Shown here: piece by piece, positions 55,074-64,000 of the stretch
Layout: every line of letters begins with the position of its first letter
Position numbering within the stretch: the first letter of the stretch is position 1
Assembly: GCA_002255925.1 (NCBI GenBank)
Contig: NKIH01000002.1
Span: 372,001-436,000 of the forward strand
Length of the DNA stretch: 64,000 nucleotides
Reading direction: 5' to 3'
Source: Burkholderiales bacterium PBB6
GTDB lineage: Bacteria > Pseudomonadota > Gammaproteobacteria > Burkholderiales > Burkholderiaceae_C
Notes under the pieces: generated by a model
Seen by the model: the letters and a program-made list of their open reading frames with translations, nothing else
The model's database searches: none
What the model was told of the DNA's origin: nothing
Position numbers and translations under genes: made by a program

Positions 55074-55682
55074 ATGAGCGCACTGGAAACTCAAGCCCTC
55101 GGCATGGTGCCGATGGTGATCGAACAGTCAGGCCGCGGCGAGCGCGCGTATGACATCTATTCACGCCTGCTGCGCGAGCGCATCATTTTCCTGGTCGGCC
55201 CTGTCAATGACCAGAGCGCCAATCTGGTGGTGGCGCAGCTGCTGTTCCTGGAAAGCGAAAACCCGGACAAGGACATTTCGTTCTACATCAACTCGCCGGG
55301 CGGCAGCGTCAGCGCGGGCATGTCGATCTTCGACACGATGCAGTTCATCAAGCCGGACGTTTCGACCATGTGCATGGGCATGGCCGCCAGCATGGGCGCG
55401 TTCCTGCTGTCCGCTGGTGCCAAGGGCAAGCGCTTCGCACTGCCCAACAGCAAGATCATGATCCACCAGCCGCTGGGTGGCACGCAGGGTCAAGCCACGG
55501 ACATCGAGATTCACGCCCGTGAAATCCTCAAGACCCGTGAGCAGCTGAACCGCATCCTCGCGGAACGTTCAGGCCAGCCGCTGGAGAAGATCCAGGCCGA
55601 CACCGAGCGCGACTACTACATGTCGGCCGCCGAGGCGCAGTCCTACGGCCTCATCGACCAGGTGCTGGACAAGCGCGGTTGA
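55074..55682 (+). CDS. clpP: ATP-dependent Clp protease proteolytic subunit
   Basis: Serine peptidase that forms the tetradecameric ClpP chamber. 202 residues. The catalytic Ser is in [11 protein letters not shown] near residue 106 and His in IMIHQPLGG near 131; the Asp is in the following [16 protein letters not shown] region. The N-terminal propeptide region [18 protein letters not shown] is typical. ATG 55074 has GGAAGG upstream; the longer frame from 54948 runs through the tig terminator. It is 133 bases before clpX. Confidence 0.97.
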   Translation: MSALETQALGMVPMVIEQSGRGERAYDIYSRLLRERIIFLVGPVNDQSANLVVAQLLFLESENPDKDISFYINSPGGSVSAGMSIFDTMQFIKPDVSTMCMGMAASMGAFLLSAGAKGKRFALPNSKIMIHQPLGGTQGQATDIEIHAREILKTREQLNRILAERSGQPLEKIQADTERDYYMSAAEAQSYGLIDQVLDKRG

Positions 55683-55689
55683 TGCCCAG

Positions 55690-55727
55690 GGCGGTGACTG
55701 TGCACCTTGGCACTCACCGCCTGTTTT
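55690..55727 (+). terminator. Likely terminator between clpP and clpX
   Basis: An 8-bp stem (55690-55697 with 55714-55721) plus an inner GTGC/GCAC stem, followed by TGTTTT. It would partly uncouple clpX from clpP. Confidence 0.7.
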
Positions 55728-55815
55728 CCTTGAATGACGGCTTGGCCGGGCAGGGTGCCCAGTTGGTCTATCATTCACGACAGCTTCTCATTGAACAGCC
55801 CAGGCTCTGACACAC

Positions 55816-57084
<1,269 letters not shown>

Positions 57085-57129
57085 TTCCGTCAGTTGTCCA
57101 CCAGCCGGTTGCGCTCTTGCGCCCGGCTC

Positions 57130-57157
57130 CTTGCAATCAACAACTCGGACCCCATGT
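57130..57157 (+). promoter_or_regulatory. Sigma-32 (heat-shock) promoter of lon
   Basis: CTTGCAA (57130-57136), a 13-base spacer and CCCCATGT (57150-57157). This differs from the sigma-32 consensus CTTGAAA-N13-15-CCCCATNT at one position. The predicted start is about 18 bases before the lon ATG at 57182. Confidence 0.8.
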
Positions 57158-57181
57158 GAGTTCGAGAAAGTGAGGCATCCC

Positions 57182-59626
57182 ATGTCAGGACATCCCATCC
57201 TCCCCCCGGAACCCATCACGCTGCCGCTGCTGCCGCTGCGCGACGTGGTCGTGTTCCCCCACATGGTCATTCCGCTGTTCGTCGGCCGCCCGAAGTCCAT
57301 CAAGGCGCTTGAGGCGGCGATGGAATCCGGCCGTCAGATCATGCTGGTGGCCCAGAAGGCTGCCGGCAAGGACGAGCCCCGCGCAGACGACATGTTCGAG
57401 ACCGGTTGCATCTCCAGCATCCTCCAGATGCTGAAGCTGCCCGACGGCACCGTGAAGGTGCTGGTGGAAGGCGTTCAACGCGCCAACACGGTCAGCATCA
57501 CCGACAGCGGTGAGCATTTTGTTTCCGAGGTGCTGCCGTTCGCTCCGGCTGGCGAGCCGTCGTCTGAAGTCGAGGCCCTGCGCCGCGCCGTGACGCAGCA
57601 GTTCGACCAGTACGTCAAGCTGAACAAGAAGATCCCTCCGGAGATCCTCACCTCGATCGCCGGCATCGACGATCCGGGCCGTCTGGCAGACACCATCGCA
57701 GCGCACCTGCCGCTGAAGCTGGAAGCCAAGCAGTCCGTGCTCGACCTGATCGACGTGGCCAAGCGGCTGGAAAAGCTGCTGGAGCTGCTCGAGCATGAAG
57801 TTGACATCCTCCAGGTTGAAAAGCGCATCCGTGGCCGCGTCAAGCGCCAGATGGAGAAGAGCCAGCGCGAGTACTACCTGAACGAGCAGGTCAAGGCGAT
57901 CCAGAAGGAACTTGGCGACGGCGAAGAGGGTGCTGATCTCGAGGAACTCGAGAAGAAGATCACCGCTGCCCGCATGCCCAAGGAAGCGCGCAAGAAGGCA
58001 GATGCCGAGCTGAAGAAGCTCAAGCTGATGTCGCCGATGTCGGCCGAAGCCACGGTGGTGCGCAACTACCTGGACACGATCATCAACTTGCCGTGGGCCA
58101 AGAAGACCAAGATCAAGCACGACCTGGGCAATGCCGAGGATGTGCTGAACGAGGACCACTACGGCCTCGACAAGGTCAAGGACCGTATCCTTGAGTATCT
58201 CGCGGTGCAACAACGCGTCGAGAAGGTCAAGGCGCCGATCCTGTGCCTGGTCGGCCCTCCGGGTGTCGGCAAGACCTCGCTGGGTCAGTCGGTGGCCCGC
58301 GCCACGGGCCGCAAATTCGTGCGCATGGCCCTGGGCGGCGTGCGTGACGAAGCCGAGATCCGCGGGCATCGCCGCACCTACATCGGCTCGATGCCGGGCA
58401 AGGTGTTGCAGAGCCTGTCGAAGGTCGGCACCCGCAATCCGCTGTTCCTGCTCGACGAAATCGACAAGCTCGGCATGGATTTCCGTGGTGACCCGTCTTC
58501 GGCGCTGCTGGAAGTGCTCGACCCCGAGCAGAACCACACCTTCGGCGACCATTACATCGAGCTGGATTTCGATCTGTCCGACGTGATGTTCGTGGCGACT
58601 TCGAACTCGATGAACATCCCGCCGGCCTTGCTGGACCGGATGGAAGTGATTCGTCTGGCGGGTTACACCGAAGACGAAAAGCTGCACATCGCGCAGAAGT
58701 ATCTGCTGCCCAAGCAGGCCAAGAACAACGGCGTCAAGGACGCCGAGATGGAAGTCACCGAGTCGGCCATCCGCGGCATCATTCGCTACTACACCCGCGA
58801 GGCTGGCGTGCGTTCGCTGGAACGCGAGATCTCGAAGATCTGCCGCAAGGTGGTCAAGGGCCTGCTGCTGAAGACTTACACCGGCAAGGTGGTGGTCACC
58901 GAGGACAACCTCAATGACTTCCTGGGTGTTCGCAAGTACGACTTTGGTCGTGCCGAGAAGACCAACCAGGTCGGTCAGGTGGTCGGCCTGGCGTGGACGG
59001 AAGTGGGCGGCGATCTGCTGACCATCGAAGCGACGTCGATGCCCGGCAAGGGCAACATCATCCGCACCGGCTCGCTGGGCGACGTGATGAAGGAGTCGGT
59101 CGAAGCTGCACGCACGGTGGTGCGCAGCCGCGCACGTCGCCTGGGCATCAAGGACGAGCTCTTCGAGAAGCGCGACGTGCACATCCACGTGCCCGACGGC
59201 GCAACGCCGAAGGATGGTCCGAGCGCCGGCGCTGCGATGACGACGGCCTTCGTGTCTGCGCTGACCGGCATTCCCGTCAAGGCCCACGTGGCGATGACGG
59301 GTGAAATCACCCTGCGTGGTGAGGTGACGGCCATCGGTGGTCTGAAGGAGAAGTTGCTGGCGGCCGCTCGTGGCGGCATCAAGCTGGTGATGATTCCGGA
59401 AGACAACGTCAAGGACCTCCAGGACATCCCGGACAACGTCAAGAGCCAGCTCGAGATCGTGCCGGTGCGCTGGATCGACAAGGTGCTGGAAGTGGCGCTG
59501 GAGAAGATGCCGCAGCCCTTGCCTGACGAAGAGCCGGTTGCTGCAGCTGCTGCTGTGGCCGCGACTGGCGCCGCTGCCGAGCCGGTGAAGGGTGCCGTGC
59601 CGGGCGGAGACGCCATCACGCATTGA
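57182..59626 (+). CDS. lon: ATP-dependent protease Lon
   Basis: Hexameric AAA+ serine protease for misfolded and regulatory proteins. 814 residues. The N-terminal LON domain starts [20 protein letters not shown]; Walker [13 protein letters not shown] is near residue 356; Walker [11 protein letters not shown] near 421; the protease active-site Ser is in DGPSAGAAM near 680 and Lys in the [27 protein letters not shown] region. The C-terminus has an Ala-rich tail. ATG 57182 has GAGG seven bases upstream. Transcribed with a heat-shock promoter just upstream. Confidence 0.97.
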   Translation: MSGHPILPPEPITLPLLPLRDVVVFPHMVIPLFVGRPKSIKALEAAMESGRQIMLVAQKAAGKDEPRADDMFETGCISSILQMLKLPDGTVKVLVEGVQRANTVSITDSGEHFVSEVLPFAPAGEPSSEVEALRRAVTQQFDQYVKLNKKIPPEILTSIAGIDDPGRLADTIAAHLPLKLEAKQSVLDLIDVAKRLEKLLELLEHEVDILQVEKRIRGRVKRQMEKSQREYYLNEQVKAIQKELGDGEEGADLEELEKKITAARMPKEARKKADAELKKLKLMSPMSAEATVVRNYLDTIINLPWAKKTKIKHDLGNAEDVLNEDHYGLDKVKDRILEYLAVQQRVEKVKAPILCLVGPPGVGKTSLGQSVARATGRKFVRMALGGVRDEAEIRGHRRTYIGSMPGKVLQSLSKVGTRNPLFLLDEIDKLGMDFRGDPSSALLEVLDPEQNHTFGDHYIELDFDLSDVMFVATSNSMNIPPALLDRMEVIRLAGYTEDEKLHIAQKYLLPKQAKNNGVKDAEMEVTESAIRGIIRYYTREAGVRSLEREISKICRKVVKGLLLKTYTGKVVVTEDNLNDFLGVRKYDFGRAEKTNQVGQVVGLAWTEVGGDLLTIEATSMPGKGNIIRTGSLGDVMKESVEAARTVVRSRARRLGIKDELFEKRDVHIHVPDGATPKDGPSAGAAMTTAFVSALTGIPVKAHVAMTGEITLRGEVTAIGGLKEKLLAAARGGIKLVMIPEDNVKDLQDIPDNVKSQLEIVPVRWIDKVLEVALEKMPQPLPDEEPVAAAAAVAATGAAAEPVKGAVPGGDAITH

Positions 59627-59662
59627 GGGTTTGGCCAGTCACTTTGAAAAAATTCAGGGGGC

Positions 59663-59692
59663 TGGTCAAAACGATGAAAATCGCCCTATAAT
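59663..59692 (+). promoter_or_regulatory. Promoter of the tRNA-Gly transcript
   Basis: TGGTCA (59663-59668), an 18-base spacer and a perfect TATAAT (59687-59692), followed by the GC-rich discriminator GCGAGC typical of stable-RNA promoters. It lies 97 bases before the first tRNA-Gly. Confidence 0.7.
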
Positions 59693-59788
59693 GCGAGCTT
59701 CCTTGTTACGGGGCAAGACGCTTTAAACAGCATCAAGCCCTGAGCGACACCAAGCGCGAGAGCAGGGAAGTGTTCCGTAAGGAGCCAT

Positions 59789-59864
<76 letters not shown>

Positions 59865-59872
59865 GATATCCC

Positions 59873-59899
59873 AAAGGGAAGCTTCAGCTTCCTTTTTTT
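59873..59899 (+). terminator. Terminator between tRNA-Gly 1 and tRNA-Cys
   Basis: A 10-bp stem (59873-59882 with 59887-59896, one G-T pair) with a TTCA loop and a T7 tail. Confidence 0.85.
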
Positions 59900-59940
59900 A
59901 TCAGGCAGGCACTTTCGGATACACACTTTTGAATGCGTGC

Positions 59941-60014
59941 GGCGCGATAGCAAAGCGGTTATGCAACGGATTGCAAATCCGTCTAGTCCAGTTCGACTCT
60001 GGATCGCGCCTCCA
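59941..60014 (+). tRNA. tRNA-Cys(GCA)
   Basis: A 74-base cloverleaf with encoded CCA. Acceptor GGCGCGA/TCGCGCC; anticodon stem CGGAT/ATCCG around TGCAA gives GCA (Cys). It lies between the two tRNA-Gly copies, 41 bases after a terminator, so it needs read-through or its own promoter; none is obvious. Confidence 0.97.
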
Positions 60015-60032
60015 AACATTCAAGAGAACAAT

Positions 60033-60108
<76 letters not shown>

Positions 60109-60115
60109 AATAAAT

Positions 60116-60153
60116 CAAAGGGCTGCAGTGAAGACTGCGGCCCTTTGTGTTTT
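60116..60153 (+). terminator. Terminator after tRNA-Gly 2
   Basis: A 13-bp stem (60116-60128 with 60135-60147, one G-T pair) with a TGAAGA loop, followed by TGTTTT. Confidence 0.85.
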
Positions 60154-60183
60154 CTGGTGGCGATAATCAGTGCCGCCGTGCCC

Positions 60184-60272
60184 GCCCGGATGGCGAAACA
60201 GGCAGACGCAGCGGACTTAAAATCCGCCGCCCTTAATCGGGCATACCGGTTCGAACCCGGTTCCGGGCACCA
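60184..60272 (+). tRNA. tRNA-Leu(UAA)
   Basis: An 89-base class II tRNA with encoded CCA. Acceptor GCCCGGA/TCCGGGC; anticodon stem CGGA/TCCG around CTTAAAA gives UAA, reading UUA/UUG. Its 3' two-thirds (60217-60272) is antisense to the end of murI. It stands 31 bases after the terminator of the preceding tRNA group. Confidence 0.97.
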
Positions 60273-61104
60273 GGGCGCCATCCAGCTGCACGCGCTGTGC
60301 CTTCAGGGCCAATCCAAGGCCGTCGTGGGCCAGACGCTCCAGTACCGCCGGGTCCCCGGTGGACTGCAGCACCACCCGTCCGGCGGGCAAATCAGCCCCA
60401 TCCACCGGCATGCCCGTGCCGCTTGCCCCAGCGCCCAACTTCATCACCTGCCGCGCTACCGCAGGCCCGGTTTCCAGCAACGCCACCCCGGCGGGCAGTC
60501 GCATTTCAATTTGATCGCGCACGAACGGGTAGTGCGTGCAGCCCAGCACCACCGTGTCCACCTCGGCGGCTGCAATCGGTGCGCAGAACCTGTCCAGCAA
60601 TCGCAGCGTTTCCGATCGGCCTTCGTCGCCGCGCTCGATGGCGGCAGCCAGGCCGGGGCAGGGCTGGGCTAGCACCAGGCAATCCGGGGCGTGCCGCGCC
60701 ACCAGGCTGGCATAACGGGCACTTGTCAGCGTGCCCGGCGTTGCCATCACTGCAATTCGCTTGTTGCGGCTCTGCAGGGCTGCCGGCTTCACGCCGGGCT
60801 CAACGCCCACCAGCGGCAGGTGAGGAAATTGCTCCCGCAGGCTGTCGATCGCCATCGCGGTGGCCGTGTTGCAGGCCACCACCAGCATGCGGGCGCCTTG
60901 ATCCACCAGATGCCGGGCCACGATCAGTGACCGGGTGCGCACATGTTCCGGATCTCGATCACCATAAGGTGCGTAGGCCGAGTCCGCGACGTACAGAATC
61001 GGCGAAGTGGGGTGTGCCTGCCGCAGGGCGTGCAACACCGACAGGCCACCGACGCCCGAGTCAAAGATGCCGATCAATGGTGCGGAGTGGGGGGTGTCAT
61101 TCAT
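60217..61104 (-). CDS. murI: Glutamate racemase, 3' end antisense to tRNA-Leu
   Basis: Cofactor-independent racemase supplying D-glutamate for peptidoglycan. 295 residues. The N-terminal GIFDSGVGGLSVL, the first catalytic cysteine in VVACNTATAMA near residue 75, and the second in VLGCTHYPFV near 188 are all present. The reading frame has no stop until 60217, so about 18 C-terminal residues, including GTGFEPV, are encoded by the complement of tRNA-Leu(UAA). ATG 61102-61104 gives a normal N-terminus; upstream frame is unsupported. It is convergent with the tRNA gene. Confidence 0.94.
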   Translation of the reverse strand: MNDTPHSAPLIGIFDSGVGGLSVLHALRQAHPTSPILYVADSAYAPYGDRDPEHVRTRSLIVARHLVDQGARMLVVACNTATAMAIDSLREQFPHLPLVGVEPGVKPAALQSRNKRIAVMATPGTLTSARYASLVARHAPDCLVLAQPCPGLAAAIERGDEGRSETLRLLDRFCAPIAAAEVDTVVLGCTHYPFVRDQIEMRLPAGVALLETGPAVARQVMKLGAGASGTGMPVDGADLPAGRVVLQSTGDPAVLERLAHDGLGLALKAQRVQLDGALVPGTGFEPVCPIKGGGF

Positions 61105-61250
61105 CTCGGCGGCGAGTCTACTCGCCCGGGTGCCTGCCATCACTTTTAGTGGGGGTGTGGCTTGTGATTTCCAAGCTTGCATGCTTAAAATAGCACGACC
61201 GTTCGATTTAAGCTGCGGCAGGGCCCAACAGGCTCGCGCCGATGCTCGTG

Positions 61251-61270
61251 GTTGCAGTCATGGCTGCAAC
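61251..61270. promoter_or_regulatory. Inverted repeat upstream of etfB
   Basis: GTTGCAG-N6-CTGCAAC, a perfect 7-bp inverted repeat 78 bases before etfB, and just upstream of a TAGAAT hexamer (61286-61291) that could be the -10 box. A second possible promoter (TTGTGA 61162-61167, 18-base spacer, TAAAAT 61186-61191) lies further upstream. Confidence 0.4.
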
Positions 61271-61298
61271 ACATGACCTAGCCACTAGAATCCGGCAG

Positions 61299-61314
61299 TT
61301 TACGTAAACGTCAA
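61299..61314. promoter_or_regulatory. LiuR-like operator before etfBA
   Basis: TTTACGTAAACGTCAA: two ACGT half-sites separated by two bases within a TTKACGT-N2-ACGTMAA palindrome. As I recall, this matches the motif for LiuR-type MerR regulators of branched-chain and fatty-acid catabolism in proteobacteria. It is 33 bases before the etfB ATG and downstream of a TAGAAT box. Confidence 0.6.
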
Positions 61315-61347
61315 TTAAACCGACAGATCCGACAGGAGCAACGCGAT

Positions 61348-62097
61348 ATGAAGGTACTGGTACCCGTCAAGCGCGTCGTCGACTACAACGTGAAAGTTCG
61401 CGTGAAGTCTGACGGCACGGGGGTGGACATCGCCAACGTCAAGATGAGCATGAACCCCTTCGACGAAATCGCCGTCGAAGAGGCTGTTCGTCTCAAGGAA
61501 AAGGGTGCCGTCACTGAAGTCATCGCCGTGTCTTGCGGCGTTGCGCAGTGCCAGGAAACCCTGCGCACGGCGATGGCCATTGGTGCTGACCGCGCCATCC
61601 TGGTCGAGACCGATGTGGAACTCCAGCCGCTGGCCGTCGCCAAGCTGCTGAAGGCCTTGGTCGACAAGGAACAGCCGGGTCTGATCATCCTGGGCAAGCA
61701 GGCCATCGACGATGACTGCAACCAGACCGGTCAGATGCTGGCCGCCCTGGCTGATCTGCCTCAGGCCACCTTCGCCTCCAAGGTGGAAGTTGCCGACGGC
61801 GTCGCCACCGTGACCCGTGAAGTGGACGGCGGCCTGGAGACCCTGAAGGTGTCGCTGCCTGCGGTCATCACGACCGACTTGCGCCTGAACGAGCCGCGTT
61901 ACGTGACGCTGCCGAACATCATGAAGGCCAAGAAGAAGCCGCTGGAAACGATCAAGCCGGAAGACCTCGGCGTTGACGTGACCCCGCGCATCAAGACGCT
62001 GACCGTGTCGGAGCCGCCCAAGCGTGGCGCCGGCGTGAAGGTTGCCGATGTGGCCGCGCTGGTGGCCAAGCTGAAGAACGAAGCCAAGGTGATCTGA
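61348..62097 (+). CDS. etfB: Electron transfer flavoprotein beta subunit
   Basis: Small subunit of ETF, which accepts electrons from acyl-CoA dehydrogenases and passes them to ETF-ubiquinone oxidoreductase. 249 residues. The N-terminal [20 protein letters not shown], the AMP-binding region [25 protein letters not shown] near residue 118 and the ETF recognition loop [17 protein letters not shown] near 190 are all typical. AGGAG lies seven to twelve bases upstream. The start of etfA follows one base after its stop. Confidence 0.97.
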   Translation: MKVLVPVKRVVDYNVKVRVKSDGTGVDIANVKMSMNPFDEIAVEEAVRLKEKGAVTEVIAVSCGVAQCQETLRTAMAIGADRAILVETDVELQPLAVAKLLKALVDKEQPGLIILGKQAIDDDCNQTGQMLAALADLPQATFASKVEVADGVATVTREVDGGLETLKVSLPAVITTDLRLNEPRYVTLPNIMKAKKKPLETIKPEDLGVDVTPRIKTLTVSEPPKRGAGVKVADVAALVAKLKNEAKVI

Positions 62098-62098
62098 C

Positions 62099-63028
62099 AT
62101 GGCCATCCTCGTCATTGCTGAACACGACAACGCGTCCCTGAAGGGCGCAACCCTCAACACCGTGACGGCTGCTGCCGCCATCGGTGGCGACATCCACGTG
62201 CTGGTCGCGGGTCACAACGCCGGTGCCGCCGCTGCGGCTGCCGCGCAGGTGGCTGGCGTGGCCAAGGTGCTGCACGCCGACGACGCTGGTCTGGGTGCAA
62301 GCCTGGCCGAGAACGTTGCGGCCCAGGTGCTGGCTCTGGCCTCCGGCTACAGCCACATCCTGTTCCCGGCGACGGCCAGTGGCAAGAACGTGGCGCCTCG
62401 CGTTGCAGCCAAGCTGGACGTGGCGCAGATCAGCGACATCATCAAGGTGATCTCGGCTGACACGTTCGACCGGCCTGTGTACGCCGGCAACGCCATCGCC
62501 ACGGTGCAGAGCGCCGATGCAGTCAAGGTCATCACGGTGCGTACCACCGGTTTTGATCCGGCCGCAACGGGTGGCTCGGCAGCTGTTGAAGCGGTCGCCA
62601 CGGTGGCCGGCAACGGCAAGGCCAGCTTCGTGGGCCGCGAAGTCACTAAGAGCGATCGTCCTGAGCTGACCGCCGCCAAGATCATCGTGTCGGGTGGCCG
62701 CGCGCTGGGCTCGAGCGAGAAGTTCAACGAAGTGCTGACGCCCCTGGCTGACAAGCTGGGTGCTGCACTGGGCGCCAGCCGCGCCGCGGTGGACGCTGGC
62801 TACGCGCCGAACGACTGGCAGGTTGGCCAGACCGGCAAGATCGTCGCCCCCGGCCTGTATGTGGCCTGCGGCATCTCGGGCGCCATCCAGCATCTGGCTG
62901 GCATGAAGGACTCCAAGGTGATCGTCGCGATCAACAAGGACCCGGAAGCTCCGATCTTCAGCGTGGCCGACTACGGCCTCGAAGCCGACCTGTTCGTGGC
63001 TGTGCCCGAGCTGATCAGCGCTCTTTGA
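62099..63028 (+). CDS. etfA: Electron transfer flavoprotein alpha subunit
   Basis: FAD-binding large subunit of ETF. 309 residues. The C-terminal FAD domain has the signature [14 protein letters not shown] near residue 198 and [16 protein letters not shown] near 256, then [20 protein letters not shown]. The N-terminal domain shares the ETF beta fold. It begins one base after etfB, so the two are translationally linked. A strong terminator follows before the acyl-CoA dehydrogenase. Confidence 0.97.
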   Translation: MAILVIAEHDNASLKGATLNTVTAAAAIGGDIHVLVAGHNAGAAAAAAAQVAGVAKVLHADDAGLGASLAENVAAQVLALASGYSHILFPATASGKNVAPRVAAKLDVAQISDIIKVISADTFDRPVYAGNAIATVQSADAVKVITVRTTGFDPAATGGSAAVEAVATVAGNGKASFVGREVTKSDRPELTAAKIIVSGGRALGSSEKFNEVLTPLADKLGAALGASRAAVDAGYAPNDWQVGQTGKIVAPGLYVACGISGAIQHLAGMKDSKVIVAINKDPEAPIFSVADYGLEADLFVAVPELISAL

Positions 63029-63074
63029 TCTGACGCGCCTGATGCGGCACCTCCGGGTGCTGCGAACACTCAGC

Positions 63075-63103
63075 AGGGCGCCCGACGAGGCGCCCTCTTT
63101 TTT
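63075..63103 (+). terminator. Intrinsic terminator after etfA
   Basis: An 8-bp perfect stem (63075-63082 with 63089-63096) with a CGACGA loop and a T6 tail. Confidence 0.92.
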
Positions 63104-63120
63104 GCCCTGGAGACAAATCC

Positions 63121-64000
63121 ATGACCTACCGTGCTCCTGTGAAGGACATGTTGTTCGCGATGAAGGAACTCGCGAACATCGACGCCGTGGCCCAACTGCC
63201 CGGCCTGGAAGACGCCGGCTTTGACACCGCGCAAGCCGTGCTCGAAGAGTGCGCCCGCCTCAACGAGGAAGTGATTGCGCCCCTGAACTGGGAAGGCGAC
63301 ATCAATCCGTCGTCCTTCAAGGACGGCAAGGTCAGCGCCACCCCCGGTTTCAAGGAGGCCTTCCAGCAGTTCTCCGCCGGTGGCTGGCAAGGTTTGCACC
63401 ACCCGACCGACTTTGGTGGCCAGGGCCTGCCCAAGCTGATCCATGCGGCGTGCATTGAGATGGTCAATGCCGCGAACACCAGCTTCGCGCTGTGCCCGCT
63501 GCTGACGGACGGCGCCATTGAAGCGCTGCTGACCGCCGGCACCGACGAGCAGCGTGCCACCTTCATCCCGAAGATGATCGACGGCACCTGGACCGGCACG
63601 ATGAACCTGACCGAACCGCAGGCCGGCTCGGACTTGTCGATGGTGCGTTCGCGCGCCGAGCCGCAGGCGGACGGCACCTACAAGATCTTCGGCACCAAGA
63701 TCTACATCACCTGGGGTGAGCACGACATGGCCGAGAACATCGTCCATCTGGTGCTGGCCCGGGTGACCGGCGCACCGGAAGGCGTGAAGGGCATTTCGCT
63801 GTTCATCGTGCCGAAGTTCCTGGTGAACGCCGATGGCTCGCTGGGTGAACGCAACGACGTGCACTGCGTGAGCATCGAGCACAAGATGGGCATCAAGGCC
63901 AGCCCGACCGCCGTGCTGCAGTACGGCGACAACGGCGGCGCCATCGGCACGCTGGTGGGCCAGGAAAACCGCGGCCTCGAGTACATGTTCATCATGATGA
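63121..64000 (+). CDS. Acyl-CoA dehydrogenase, partial (3' end outside window)
   Basis: The open frame runs from ATG 63121 to the right edge (293 codons) without a stop. The N-terminus MTYRAPVKDMLFAMKELANI is the acyl-CoA-dehydrogenase N-terminal extension of the larger (about 600-residue) family; then HHPTDFGGQGLPKLIH and the FAD-binding signature TMNLTEPQAGSDLSMVRSRAE near residue 160-180 follow, and ITWGEHDM near 198. GGAG lies eight bases before the ATG. Chain-length specificity is unknown. It lies behind etfBA, its likely electron acceptor. Confidence 0.93.
   Translation, partial: MTYRAPVKDMLFAMKELANIDAVAQLPGLEDAGFDTAQAVLEECARLNEEVIAPLNWEGDINPSSFKDGKVSATPGFKEAFQQFSAGGWQGLHHPTDFGGQGLPKLIHAACIEMVNAANTSFALCPLLTDGAIEALLTAGTDEQRATFIPKMIDGTWTGTMNLTEPQAGSDLSMVRSRAEPQADGTYKIFGTKIYITWGEHDMAENIVHLVLARVTGAPEGVKGISLFIVPKFLVNADGSLGERNDVHCVSIEHKMGIKASPTAVLQYGDNGGAIGTLVGQENRGLEYMFIMM

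Noticed and set aside
57185-59623. Minus-strand open frame of 812 codons opposite lon
   Set aside because: Antisense shadow of lon with no recognisable domain.
61242-61307. 21-codon frame upstream of etfB
   Set aside because: No ribosome site, and its stop lies inside the LiuR-like operator; likely chance.

Overview
The window is about 64 kb of gene-dense, GC-rich chromosome from a betaproteobacterium, most likely order Burkholderiales. The evidence is the gene order tRNA-Leu-tig-clpP-clpX-lon, the nadE-glnB pair, an ilvBNC-pssA-leuA run, a sigma-factor operon with DUF3619 and DUF3106 genes, a TIGR04438-type small Trp-rich protein, and uniformly GC-ending codons. I cannot name a genus from sequence alone. 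There is no IS element, prophage, CRISPR array, rRNA operon or replication origin. No gap without a gene exceeds 300 bases.

Layout. 1-4.4 kb: DUF58/MoxR pair, a histone-deacetylase-family hydrolase, a MscS channel and a zinc alcohol dehydrogenase. 4.5-11.6 kb: class I fumarase, a YqhA-type membrane protein, acetyl-CoA synthetase, a small cytochrome c, a small Trp-rich protein and ilvD. 11.8-14.5 kb: lgt-dnaQ, two identical tRNA-Val genes, a DCC-family protein and a FolB-like protein. 14.6-19.5 kb: modABC with a ModE-type operator, a DUF3237 protein, and a LuxR regulator next to a Bug-type solute receptor. 19.5-24.6 kb: a GIN-domain protein, the N-degron transferases bpt and aat, and a two-subunit molybdenum hydroxylase. 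24.7-27.5 kb: membrane and soluble pyrophosphatases, divergently transcribed. 27.7-34.8 kb: an M16 peptidase, a DUF482 protein, nadE, glnB, a LOG protein and dgkA. 34.8-37.2 kb: sigma factor-DUF3619-DUF3106-RDD operon. 37.4-43.6 kb: ilvB, ilvN, ilvC, pssA and leuA (valine/isoleucine/leucine synthesis plus a phospholipid gene). 43.8-48.8 kb: a PBP7-type endopeptidase, an IclR regulator and hpnCDE for squalene. 49-53.3 kb: an RND efflux adaptor and pump. 53.5-59.6 kb: tRNA-Leu and the proteostasis block tig-clpP-clpX-lon. 59.8-64 kb: tRNAs Gly, Cys, Gly and Leu, murI, etfBA and the start of an acyl-CoA dehydrogenase.

The most interesting signals are in regulatory DNA. A 21-residue leader peptide with two CTA leucine codons, followed by mutually exclusive RNA pairings and an intrinsic terminator, sits just before leuA and reads as a complete transcription attenuator. 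The ilvB-ilvN gap holds two hairpins with the same hexaloop. An 18-bp inverted repeat occurs both at the start of the LuxR gene and in front of its receptor neighbour. Strong operator candidates precede modA (ModE-like), the RND pump (TetR-like) and etfB (LiuR-like), and lon has a close match to a sigma-32 promoter. The 3' end of murI runs antisense into tRNA-Leu(UAA).

Functional links: the modABC transporter could supply the molybdenum hydroxylase nearby; bpt and aat tag proteins for Clp-type proteolysis; hppA and ppa remove the pyrophosphate made by reactions such as acetyl-CoA synthetase and NAD synthetase; etfBA accepts electrons from acyl-CoA dehydrogenases such as the one at the right edge.
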